A stretch of 56,045 nt of DNA from Hellea sp. Its GTDB lineage: Bacteria; Pseudomonadota; Alphaproteobacteria; Caulobacterales; Maricaulaceae. Below, one piece after another: positions 16,388 through 23,927 of this stretch (within the stretch, counting starts at the first letter, position 1; each line of letters starts with the position of its first letter). Location of the stretch: positions 1-56,045 of the forward strand of contig JALZWM010000046.1 in assembly GCA_023300105.1 (NCBI GenBank), in the 5' to 3' direction. Position numbers and translations under genes: made by a program. Below the pieces are notes generated by a model. The model was not told the origin of the DNA. It did no database searches and saw only the letters and a program-made list of their open reading frames with translations.

Positions 16388-18106
16388 TTAAGACGCTTCT
16401 TTTCTCCAAGCAGGTGCAGCGCTTGGAATACCAAACATATACCCTTGAAGGTAATCTACACCGAGACGTGTCAAAAGGTCAGCATCTGCCTTATTATCAA
16501 CCATTTCGGCAACAGTACGCACACTGAATGTATGAGCGAGGTCGACCATCATGCGAACAAATGTTTGATTATTTGGGTTGTGCGAGAGACCTTGGATGAA
16601 GCTGCCATCAATCTTAATTGTATCAGCTTCTATGGCCATAAGGTTTCTAAAAGTCGTGTAGCCTGCACCGAAATCATCAACGGCAAACTTACACCCAAGG
16701 GACCGTGTTTCAACAGAAAAACGGCTGGCCATAGCAGGGTCTTCTAATGCGACTGTTTCCGTCAATTCTAGGGTCACACGATTTATAGCTGGGCCTAAAG
16801 CCCGCAAGGCCGCAATATAGGCATCTGCAGCGTCTTTATTTTTGACCGTACCGGCTGAAACATTTAGGGCTAGATGCACATCAGAGTGCTGGCGCAACAT
16901 TTCGCTTGCGAGCTCTAAGGCCCGTCTGTCCAAGAGGTCAACGAGGCCCATCTTTTCTGCGGCAAGGATAAATTTCCACGCAGACACGACCTCCCCACCT
17001 TCGGTACGTAGCCGCATTAAACACTCATAATGATGAATTTCACGTGTTTTTGCATCTATGATAGGTTGATATGCCAAAGATATCCTACGGTCGTTCAGGG
17101 CATCCAATATGTCTTCTTCAGTGAGTTTATTATTTGAAGGCTTAGCCTTTAAAGCCCCCATTTCTGGTACGTATTTTGAAATAAGCTGCGTATTTGGTGC
17201 CTCTTGCGCTAACTCTGTTTGTGCAAAAGCCTCAAAAGCTGAATGCGCCTGATCTGCAAGCACCGTAGACGACACGTCATATTCAATATAAAGATCTCCA
17301 TGCTGACTTTGGTAAGGCGTGTCAGATAATATCTCTCTAAGACGTTTTTCGAAGTCATCTAAACTTTCATCATTAGTCTCTGATAGGACAACACCAAAGG
17401 TGACCCCTCCGATACGAGCCAACATATCTGGGACGCGTATTGTTTCCTGCAACCGTTCTGCAACTGACGTTAAGAGAAGGTCTCCGATCTCATACCCATA
17501 AGATTTATTTATATGTTCGAGGTTGGATATACGTAGCCGTAAAAACAAAGCAGGACGACGACTGCGTTTAGACATAGCAATCGTATGCTCTAAACCTTCT
17601 GTTAGCCGCGTCACATTCCAAAGCCCTGTGAGCTCATCATGCCCCGTCAAATAAGCGGCGCGATCAGTTGATAATTTCGTAGATTGTATGTTTAGAATTA
17701 CGCCGCGAACATGTGTAGCCTTTGGCCCATTTCCAGAAAATCTCTCACCACGTTCCTCGACCCAAACGTGTTGGGCGTCCTGTGTTTTTATTTGGTATTG
17801 AATAGCATATTGAGCACCGTCCCAAGACAGATTACGGATGGCTTGCGTTCGGGCCTGTTGACCTGGGGCATCGATTAAAGCTTCCAATGCTCCCAGTCTT
17901 CCGGGCAACAGACCTGATCTAACCCGCAGAAGTTTTTTGGCGAGTTTGGGTTGAGGCCAAATAAGCGTGTCCATATCAACAATAAGAAAAGGCGCTGCCT
18001 CTAGTAATGATAAGGCATGCGTATTTTCTTCATCTCCCGCCAGAGAGACAAGACCTGCAACAGATTTATCTGGAAGTTCCCTTTTACGCACGCGTTCGCT
18101 CTTCAA
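16388..18106 (-). CDS. PAS-like/GGDEF/EAL protein: probable c-di-GMP phosphodiesterase
   Basis: About 572 residues from a TTG start (a GTG five codons on is an alternative). A PAS-like region spans about 30-145. The GGDEF domain (about 155-290) has lost its signature: residues 233-237 read GGVTF, so cyclase activity is unlikely. The EAL domain (about 330-570) keeps the metal and catalytic set: E361 in YECLMRL, N415 in LNVSA, E447 in LELTE, D477-D478 in DDFGAG, K498 in IKIDG, E534 and Q554 in YLQGYMFG. It should therefore hydrolyse c-di-GMP, with the degenerate GGDEF perhaps acting as a GTP sensor (a known behaviour in the family; here inference). Confidence 0.93.
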   Translation of the reverse strand: MKSERVRKRELPDKSVAGLVSLAGDEENTHALSLLEAAPFLIVDMDTLIWPQPKLAKKLLRVRSGLLPGRLGALEALIDAPGQQARTQAIRNLSWDGAQYAIQYQIKTQDAQHVWVEERGERFSGNGPKATHVRGVILNIQSTKLSTDRAAYLTGHDELTGLWNVTRLTEGLEHTIAMSKRSRRPALFLRLRISNLEHINKSYGYEIGDLLLTSVAERLQETIRVPDMLARIGGVTFGVVLSETNDESLDDFEKRLREILSDTPYQSQHGDLYIEYDVSSTVLADQAHSAFEAFAQTELAQEAPNTQLISKYVPEMGALKAKPSNNKLTEEDILDALNDRRISLAYQPIIDAKTREIHHYECLMRLRTEGGEVVSAWKFILAAEKMGLVDLLDRRALELASEMLRQHSDVHLALNVSAGTVKNKDAADAYIAALRALGPAINRVTLELTETVALEDPAMASRFSVETRSLGCKFAVDDFGAGYTTFRNLMAIEADTIKIDGSFIQGLSHNPNNQTFVRMMVDLAHTFSVRTVAEMVDNKADADLLTRLGVDYLQGYMFGIPSAAPAWRKEAS

Positions 18107-18177
18107 AATTTATTAGGTAGCACATAATCATAAATAACTTTAAGTTGTGTATCGGTGAAAGATTAATAATTCCCGAC

Positions 18178-18618
18178 TCAATCACCGAAACCCCCATCGC
18201 CCACGCCGAAATCACGCCTCGCAGCCGCTATCGTTACCATAAACCCAGCCATGACATCGAGCAAAGACATCAACATGACAAGGAAAAATACAGATGTTGC
18301 AAAAGCTGGAAACATCAAAAACTCGACAATACAGACAATAAATAGAACCATAGAGAAAGCATGATTCATAACTGCTGCGCCGCCTGTACCCGTTGACTTC
18401 AAAAGTTCAAAAAACAGCATTATTAATGATAAGGTTATCAAAGCATGACCCGGCGTAATATCCCAAGGCACACCCGAGGTCATATGGACAGACATAAAAT
18501 CAGCATCCAAACGCTCACGAAGCGCTTCAACTGTTGAAAAAGCAGATCCACCCAATGCCAAGACATTGTATATAATGACAGGTATAATCATTAGCGGAAA
18601 AACTGTAAAAACGCGCAT
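18178..18618 (-). CDS. Small multi-pass membrane protein (unrecognised)
   Basis: The start is the ATG at 18618 (MRVFTVFPLM), chosen because AAAGGTG stands 8 bases upstream; an in-frame GTG at 18627 is less likely. The 146 residues contain four hydrophobic segments: FPLMIIPVIIYNVLAL, ALITLSLIMLFFELL, FSMVLFIVCIVEFLM and VFFLVMLMSLLDVMAGFMVTI. The C-terminal tail is glycine- and aspartate-rich. I recall similar hypothetical proteins in Caulobacterales but know no function. It has its own likely promoter in 18619-18763, divergent from the flavoprotein gene. Confidence 0.8.
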   Translation of the reverse strand: MRVFTVFPLMIIPVIIYNVLALGGSAFSTVEALRERLDADFMSVHMTSGVPWDITPGHALITLSLIMLFFELLKSTGTGGAAVMNHAFSMVLFIVCIVEFLMFPAFATSVFFLVMLMSLLDVMAGFMVTIAAARRDFGVGDGGFGD

Positions 18619-18763
18619 GGCGTTCACCTTTTAAGTTAGAAACGAATCGATTCTTAATGGAATCTAAATGTCAAAGGCTTGCAAAGGGTTAATAAGGCTA
18701 ACATTTGGTACAGTTAAAGCCTATGAATAACGCCTATAATAACGTGAAGTAAAAAGGGTTTAA

Positions 18764-19984
18764 ATGACAAAAAATTGCCTCATAATCGGCGCGTCCCATG
18801 CAGCAGCGCAAGCTTGTGTATCGCTGCGCCAAGGCGGATGGGGCGGCAGCATTACGGTTGTCGGCGATGAACCTAATTTACCCTATCATCGCCCCCCTCT
18901 CTCCAAAGATTTCCTCTCGGGTCAAAAGGACATTGAGGATATTCTCATTAGGCCCGCAAGCGCTTATGAGACGGCAAACATCGCGCTAAGATTAGGCACC
19001 CGTATAAAAACAATTGACCCCGAGGCAAAAACAGCCACCACAGACAGTGGTGACATCATCACTTTCACCAAACTCATTTTGACAACAGGTGCCCGCATCA
19101 GGCGTTTACCTGTACCGGGGCAAGACTTGCCCAATGTGTTTTACCTGCGCGATACCCAAGATGTTTTGGCGATTAAAGCCGAAGTGAGCGCTGGCAAACA
19201 AGCCGTGATTATTGGCGGTGGTTATATTGGATTAGAGACAGCGGCCTCACTGCGCAAGCAAGGCGTGGAGGTCACAGTCTTGGAGGCGATGGACCGTATC
19301 CTACAGCGCGTCACAGCCCCAGAACTCTCTGTCTTTTACAAACGCGTTCACACCGAAGAAGGCGTGAAAATTTTAGAAAATGTTGGCGCGACAGAGATTG
19401 TGAAGGACGGCGATGATCTTATTGTTAAAACAGGTGACGGCCAAGCCCTTGCCGCCGATATGGTTATTATTGGCATTGGCGTTATCCCCAATACAGAACT
19501 TGCCGCCGAGGCTGGCCTGCCTGTCAGCAACGGTATAGACGTCGATGAATTTTGCCAAACCTCTCACCCCGATATTTACGCGGCGGGCGATGTGACATGG
19601 CATTTCAATCCCATTTATGACCGCCACATCAGGCTTGAGTCCGTTCCCAACGCGACCGAACAAGCCAAAGTTTGCGCGGACCACATTAACGGTAAAGAGA
19701 AACCTTATAATAGCCTACCTTGGTTCTGGTCAGATCAATTTGACCTTAAGCTCCAAATCGCAGGGCTGTCTCAAGGTTATGATGACATTGTCATTCGCGG
19801 CGATATAGAAAGCAGCCGCAGCTTCGCCGCTTATTACTTCAAAGGCGATAAATTACTCGCTGTAGACGCCGTAAACGCGCCGCGAGATTTCATGATGACC
19901 CGCATGGTGCTCTCTAAGGGTAAGAATTTGGATAAGGCGATTTTGAGAAATCCAGACGCTGAGCTTAAGTCAGCTATGGTTTAA
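18764..19984 (+). CDS. NAD(P)/FAD-dependent oxidoreductase, ferredoxin/rubredoxin reductase type
   Basis: A 406-residue two-dinucleotide-fold flavoprotein. The first FAD motif is slightly altered (IIGASHAAAQACVSLR), the family-typical YHRPPLSKDFLSG follows, then the NAD(P) motif VIIGGGYIGLETAASLRKQG and the second FAD segment PDIYAAGDV. The C-terminal reductase domain contains WFWSDQFDLKLQIAGL, typical of reductases serving oxygenase-type [2Fe-2S] ferredoxins or rubredoxin. It would pass electrons from NAD(P)H to a ferredoxin partner. No partner or oxygenase lies next to it, so the pathway is unknown. Confidence 0.93.
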   Translation: MTKNCLIIGASHAAAQACVSLRQGGWGGSITVVGDEPNLPYHRPPLSKDFLSGQKDIEDILIRPASAYETANIALRLGTRIKTIDPEAKTATTDSGDIITFTKLILTTGARIRRLPVPGQDLPNVFYLRDTQDVLAIKAEVSAGKQAVIIGGGYIGLETAASLRKQGVEVTVLEAMDRILQRVTAPELSVFYKRVHTEEGVKILENVGATEIVKDGDDLIVKTGDGQALAADMVIIGIGVIPNTELAAEAGLPVSNGIDVDEFCQTSHPDIYAAGDVTWHFNPIYDRHIRLESVPNATEQAKVCADHINGKEKPYNSLPWFWSDQFDLKLQIAGLSQGYDDIVIRGDIESSRSFAAYYFKGDKLLAVDAVNAPRDFMMTRMVLSKGKNLDKAILRNPDAELKSAMV

Positions 19985-19991
19985 ATGAGGG

Positions 19992-20012
19992 ATAGGGTTC
20001 GAAAAACCCTAT
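19992..20012 (+). terminator. Hairpin after the flavoprotein gene
   Basis: ATAGGGTT and AACCCTAT form a perfect 8-bp stem around a 5-base loop, starting 7 bases after the stop codon at 19984. The following bases are only AT-rich, without a clean T-run, so intrinsic termination is plausible but may be inefficient. Confidence 0.45.
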
Positions 20013-20064
20013 ATTAACCCTGTTTCATTAGATTATGTGAAGACTGACGCTATATAAAAGAATT

Positions 20065-20301
20065 ATGAAAAAGCTGGTCTTAAATATTATCCGTAAATTT
20101 AGGAAAAGCGAACATGGCGCAACTGCCATTGAATACGGACTCATCGCAGCTTTGATCGCTGTTGGCATGATTGGTGGAGTCACGCTCCTTGGCAAAAAGA
20201 CAAATGCCATTTTGCAATGCACCTCTCAAAAACTAGTTAATCCAGGTTTAGACAGATCGGAACTAAGATTTAGAAACTGCGTAAGAAACCACTCTCGGTA
20301 A
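20065..20301 (+). CDS. Flp-type (type IVb) pilin, orphan
   Basis: A 78-residue protein with a short basic leader MKKLVLNIIRKFRKSEHG and a prepilin peptidase site before ATAIEYGLIAALIAVGMIGG; the glycine at -1, the Glu-Tyr at +4/+5 and the hydrophobic helix are diagnostic of Flp pilins. It is longer than the usual 50-60 residues: after the helix is a basic tail with two cysteines (C52, C72). No tad/cpa assembly gene is within the window, so it must use machinery encoded elsewhere. Confidence 0.9.
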   Translation: MKKLVLNIIRKFRKSEHGATAIEYGLIAALIAVGMIGGVTLLGKKTNAILQCTSQKLVNPGLDRSELRFRNCVRNHSR

Positions 20302-20365
20302 CTCAGGTCTTTCTTACCAAGAGAAAGTTCCCACAAACTCTACGCCACTGTGTCTCAGATTGCCT

Positions 20366-21175
20366 CTACCCCGCAGGGTCGCTCATCGCTTCCATATTAG
20401 CGTCGGCTTGGCGGATGGCCGCTTCTAGGCGGTCTTCGGCTGTTTGGAGGTTTTTCTTTGGGTCTTGATAAAAGGCTGTGAGCTTCATGATCTGCAAAAA
20501 GGCTTTATTCATGAAACGTCCCCAAAACTTCATCGGGCGGTCAAAATCATAGAGCAATATCACGCGTTCTTCGTCTGTATCATTCCAGACTTCATGCTCA
20601 TAAGTATCATCAAAGACAAATATCTCGCCCTCTTTCCACGCCGTGATGGTATCATCAACACGGATGCGGCATTGCTCACGGTCTCTGGGAATCATTAATC
20701 CAAGGTGCGAGCGTAAGATACCTTTGGTCACGCCTTTATGGGCGGGGATATGATAACCGGGCGCGAGGATTGAAAACATCGCCGTCTGTAAATTCGGCAC
20801 GCCTTCTAAAATTTCTGCTGTTCTTGGTGTCAGAGACGCATTTTTTTCAAGGCGCTGTCCAAATCCGTAAATGACAAATGTCTTCCAATTTTGTTCTGTC
20901 GCGAGGCGGTACTGGTCTGGCGAAATTTCTTGAAAGCCCGGAATGGCTTCGCGGAACTTAAGCACCTCTTTGACCTCAGATTGGATGACTTCCCAATTAT
21001 CTGTGAAGTCTCTGAGGAATGGAAAATGCTCGTTAGATATCTTTGGCGTGTCAGGCACAGTCGATTGCTTAGTCTGAAACGCCGCAATTTTTCGCACGAG
21101 TTTTTTGCCCGTCTTTTTAACAAAGGCGCGGCGGCGGTTATTGAGATGTTTCGGTTTTTCTACTGTGCTGGCCAT
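20366..21175 (-). CDS. Aspartyl/asparaginyl beta-hydroxylase (LpxO-like) family protein
   Basis: A 269-residue protein with the Asp/Asn hydroxylase fold, a 2-oxoglutarate and Fe(II) dioxygenase. Visible elements are PGYHIPAHKGVTKGILRSHL, with a candidate iron ligand and the oxoglutarate-binding region, and EIFVFDDTYEHEVWN, with Asp/His ligand candidates. The N-terminal 25 residues are basic. LpxO, a relative, hydroxylates lipid A acyl chains. Next to cfa and the sphingolipid genes, a lipid (for example fatty-acyl or ceramide) hydroxylase is a reasonable inference, but a protein substrate is not excluded. It begins 12 bases after the upstream Cfa-like gene, so they are cotranscribed. Confidence 0.9.
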   Translation of the reverse strand: MASTVEKPKHLNNRRRAFVKKTGKKLVRKIAAFQTKQSTVPDTPKISNEHFPFLRDFTDNWEVIQSEVKEVLKFREAIPGFQEISPDQYRLATEQNWKTFVIYGFGQRLEKNASLTPRTAEILEGVPNLQTAMFSILAPGYHIPAHKGVTKGILRSHLGLMIPRDREQCRIRVDDTITAWKEGEIFVFDDTYEHEVWNDTDEERVILLYDFDRPMKFWGRFMNKAFLQIMKLTAFYQDPKKNLQTAEDRLEAAIRQADANMEAMSDPAG

Positions 21176-21187
21176 GTTGGCGATTAC

Positions 21188-22396
21188 CTATGAGAATTTC
21201 CGTTCGCCGTCCATCATATAATCGCGGGTAATTGGCAGAGCAGAGACATCTTTAGCGAGTTGGATTTGAAAATTCATATGTTTTCCAACGCGGAATGACA
21301 GCTCACTAATTACCAGATAAAACTCCCACATACGGCAGAATTTTTCGTCAAACATCTCAGCCGCTTCGGCACGGTTCGCCTGAAAGCGCTTATCCCACTC
21401 TTTGAGTGTTTCCGCATAATGTAGTCGCAGTATTTCACAATCCGTCACCCAAAGGCCCGCCTTTTCAATTTCAGCAAAAGTCTCTGACAAAGCTGGGGAA
21501 TACCCACCCGGGAAAATATACTTACGTATCCACGCCCCTGTTGTTCCGGGGCCGCCTTTGCGACCAATAGAATGTACAAGCGCCGAACCATCTTCGGTTA
21601 GCAGATCTCTAATTTTTGAGAAATATTCTAAGAAATGCGTGACGCCGACATGTTCAAACATACCAACAGAGACAATACGGTCAAAGGTTTCAGGCACATG
21701 ACGATAATCTTGCAAACGCAAATCAACTTTATCTTCAAGGCCAAGGTCTTTCACGCGCTGTTTACCGAGCGCGAGCTGCTCATCGGACAGTGTGACGCCG
21801 ACAACGTGGCAATCAAAATTCTGCGCGATATAAATCGCCATACCGCCCCAGCCGCAACCAATATCTAGGACACGCATACCCGGTTTTAAATTTAGTTTGG
21901 TCGCGATATGTGCTTTCTTAACGCGCTGTGCTTCCTCGAGAGATATATCAAGGCTCGGCCAATAACCGCAGCTATATTGCATGTCTTCATCGAGGAAGAG
22001 CTTATAAAAATCATTAGAGAGGTCGTAGTGATGCTGCACATTTTTACGTGATGCTGTCGTCTTATTACGTTGATGCCACTTACGAATTTTCTTGAGCCAG
22101 CCTTTAAGCGCTTTTTGCAAAGGATGCCCTCGAAGGCCTTCACGGTTAGCGCCGAAAACATTTAGCAGTCCGCGAATACCGCCCTCTTCACAAATAAGGC
22201 GGCCATCCATATAAGCTTCGCCGGCCTTAAGTTCTGGGTTGAAGAAGAGCTCTTTATAAAGCTTTTTATCGGTCAATCTGATTGTGGCTGACGGCACGCC
22301 CCCCGGACCATGCACATGCTCATTCCCATCAGCGTCAATAATTGTAAGTTGCCCAACCTGTACGAAGCGAGCCATCATAGTATTTAAGAGTTTCAT
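21188..22396 (-). CDS. cfa: Cyclopropane-fatty-acyl-phospholipid synthase family
   Basis: A 402-residue protein. Its Cfa signature is VQHHYDLSNDFYKLFLDEDMQYSCGYW followed by SAM motif LDIGCGWGGMAIYIA, then VGVTLSDEQ and VSVGMFEHVG. It transfers a methylene from SAM to a double bond in a membrane lipid acyl chain; relatives also C-methylate sphingoid bases in fungi. The N-terminal lipid-binding domain is present (about residues 1-110). It is followed by the hydroxylase gene, and the pair heads or joins the lipid locus. Confidence 0.93.
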   Translation of the reverse strand: MKLLNTMMARFVQVGQLTIIDADGNEHVHGPGGVPSATIRLTDKKLYKELFFNPELKAGEAYMDGRLICEEGGIRGLLNVFGANREGLRGHPLQKALKGWLKKIRKWHQRNKTTASRKNVQHHYDLSNDFYKLFLDEDMQYSCGYWPSLDISLEEAQRVKKAHIATKLNLKPGMRVLDIGCGWGGMAIYIAQNFDCHVVGVTLSDEQLALGKQRVKDLGLEDKVDLRLQDYRHVPETFDRIVSVGMFEHVGVTHFLEYFSKIRDLLTEDGSALVHSIGRKGGPGTTGAWIRKYIFPGGYSPALSETFAEIEKAGLWVTDCEILRLHYAETLKEWDKRFQANRAEAAEMFDEKFCRMWEFYLVISELSFRVGKHMNFQIQLAKDVSALPITRDYMMDGERKFS

Positions 22397-22483
22397 GGGA
22401 CTCTATCTATTTCAACAATTAATATTTTAACAGTGAATAATTGCCCCCATGTAGGCAATTGACCAAAACGTGATAACGGGGGG

Positions 22484-23239
22484 CTAGACAGCCGTAAAAC
22501 GCGTTCTGGCCATTTTGCTATCTCCAAATAGCTCTCTACAGATTTCATAATCTTCAGGTGTATCGAGCTCTGCCCATTTTGAGCCTTGGATATTTGTCGT
22601 ATCAATGTGAACGCCAGATTTAGCCAAACCGTCAATTGCGGAGAGATACCAGTTTTTCGTACCCGCTTCGAGTTTCATCAAGCGCTTTAATTCATCTCTG
22701 AAAATCTTTGTGCCCTCGTTCATGAACCGCAACATACCGATAGACTCGCCATTGGTATCGCCTGCTAGAAGCGTCTTGCTAATAGCTGTAAGCTGCGTCC
22801 CTTCTAAAGATACTTTCATATCGTCGCCGTCATATTGATTTTTTTTATCAATCGTAACGGTAATGTTTTTCGCAGGTGCGTTAAGCACCGTCTCAAGTAG
22901 CTTAGGACTGAATAACGTATCACCATTGATAATTAAAAAATCAGACTTCATGCTCTTACGCGCCATCCAGCAAGATGCGAGATTATCCGCAACCTGAAAG
23001 AAAGGATTATAAAGCGTTTTAACTTTTGGCCCTGTCTTACGAGACTTGATTTCTTCGCGCACAAGGTGGTCGTTAAACCCTGTCACAACAGTCGCCGTTT
23101 TGACGCCTTGCTTAAATAAAGTGTCTAATTGAAGGCTAAGAACTGTCGATACGCCAATCGGCAGGAGACATTTAGGTAAATTTGTCGTCAAAGGGAGAAG
23201 ACGCGAGCCGCGGCCCGCAGATAGAATTATAGCATGCAT
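22484..23239 (-). CDS. Sugar/alcohol-phosphate nucleotidyltransferase (LicC/IPCT-like)
   Basis: Start at the ATG at 23239 (MHAIILSAGRGSRL); the frame is open further upstream but overlaps the HAD gene. The 251 residues carry the NTP-binding LSAGRGSRLLPLTTNLPKCLLPIG, NPFFQVADNLASCWMARKSM and the metal-binding IINGDTLF, then AELDTPEDYEIC. The NPFF...NLASCWMA pattern resembles phosphocholine (LicC) and inositol-phosphate cytidylyltransferases rather than the rhamnose/glucose enzymes. A CDP-activated headgroup is therefore the likely product, used by the CDP-alcohol phosphotransferase encoded nearby. The exact substrate is not readable. Confidence 0.88.
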   Translation of the reverse strand: MHAIILSAGRGSRLLPLTTNLPKCLLPIGVSTVLSLQLDTLFKQGVKTATVVTGFNDHLVREEIKSRKTGPKVKTLYNPFFQVADNLASCWMARKSMKSDFLIINGDTLFSPKLLETVLNAPAKNITVTIDKKNQYDGDDMKVSLEGTQLTAISKTLLAGDTNGESIGMLRFMNEGTKIFRDELKRLMKLEAGTKNWYLSAIDGLAKSGVHIDTTNIQGSKWAELDTPEDYEICRELFGDSKMARTRFTAV

Positions 23240-23258
23240 GTGATTTACCGTTAGGCGA

Positions 23259-23924
23259 TTACCATTCAACAACGTCGAATTTTTCGCCTTGAGCGGCCTC
23301 CTTGAGCTTTTTATCAGCGTTTACTGCGACACCTTTGTCCGAAAAGCGTAAAATATCAAGGTCAGAGTAACTATCTGAATACATTGTGATAATTGTGAGA
23401 TTATGTTTCAACTCTGGTTTTTTTGCCAATAATTGCTTCACGCGGGCTAATTTTTCAGCCCCATAACAATTCGCTGAGGCAAATTCGGGCGCTAATTTTG
23501 CATTTTCCCACTTCATATTCGTGGCGACCCACAATGAAATTTCTAATTTTTTAGCTATCGGTGCAACAATCAAATCTACGGCTGCGCTTGCAATAATCAA
23601 CGTATCACCTTGAGATCTATGATATTCTAGGGCCTTTAACGCGCCAGGACGAAGTCCTGTTTCAACCTCGGACGCCGCAAAGTCTTCTGCGAGTTGCTGC
23701 ATATACGCCTGCGGCTTACCCACCATACTCCACCGCATCATAGCTTGCTTGACGCGAATACGTGGTAGTTTACCGCGTTTATACCGCCACTGTGTCAATC
23801 CCGCCGAGACCGCTAGCGGCAACCAGAGCCAAGGTTTATGCTTTACATTTTGAACAACAAAGCGGCCCCAAGTCCCTTTTTTTGTTAAGGTGTAATCCAA
23901 ATCAAATATTGCAATATCAGCCAT
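23259..23924 (-). CDS. HAD-IB family phosphatase (SerB-like)
   Basis: A 221-residue HAD-superfamily hydrolase: motif I FDLDYTLT with nucleophile D8 and acid D10, motif II IIASAA, a motif-II lysine region KKLEISLWVATNM, and motif III YSDSYSDLDIL. A hydrophobic stretch WLWLPLAVSAGL near residue 35 may contact the membrane. HAD-IB enzymes cut small phosphates or lipid phosphates such as phosphatidylglycerophosphate. It lies 3 bases after the flippase/CDP-alcohol transferase fusion and 19 bases before the nucleotidyltransferase start, so it likely acts in the same headgroup pathway. Confidence 0.9.
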   Translation of the reverse strand: MADIAIFDLDYTLTKKGTWGRFVVQNVKHKPWLWLPLAVSAGLTQWRYKRGKLPRIRVKQAMMRWSMVGKPQAYMQQLAEDFAASEVETGLRPGALKALEYHRSQGDTLIIASAAVDLIVAPIAKKLEISLWVATNMKWENAKLAPEFASANCYGAEKLARVKQLLAKKPELKHNLTIITMYSDSYSDLDILRFSDKGVAVNADKKLKEAAQGEKFDVVEW

Positions 23925-23927
23925 GTA

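Noticed and set aside
18723-18752. 9-codon ORF upstream of the flavoprotein gene (MNNAYNNVK)
   Set aside because: No convincing ribosome site and no regulatory codon run; probably chance.
20302-20365. Hairpin between the Flp pilin gene and the hydroxylase gene (CTTTCT/AGAAAG) as terminator
   Set aside because: Only a short A/T-rich stem with no T-run on either strand.
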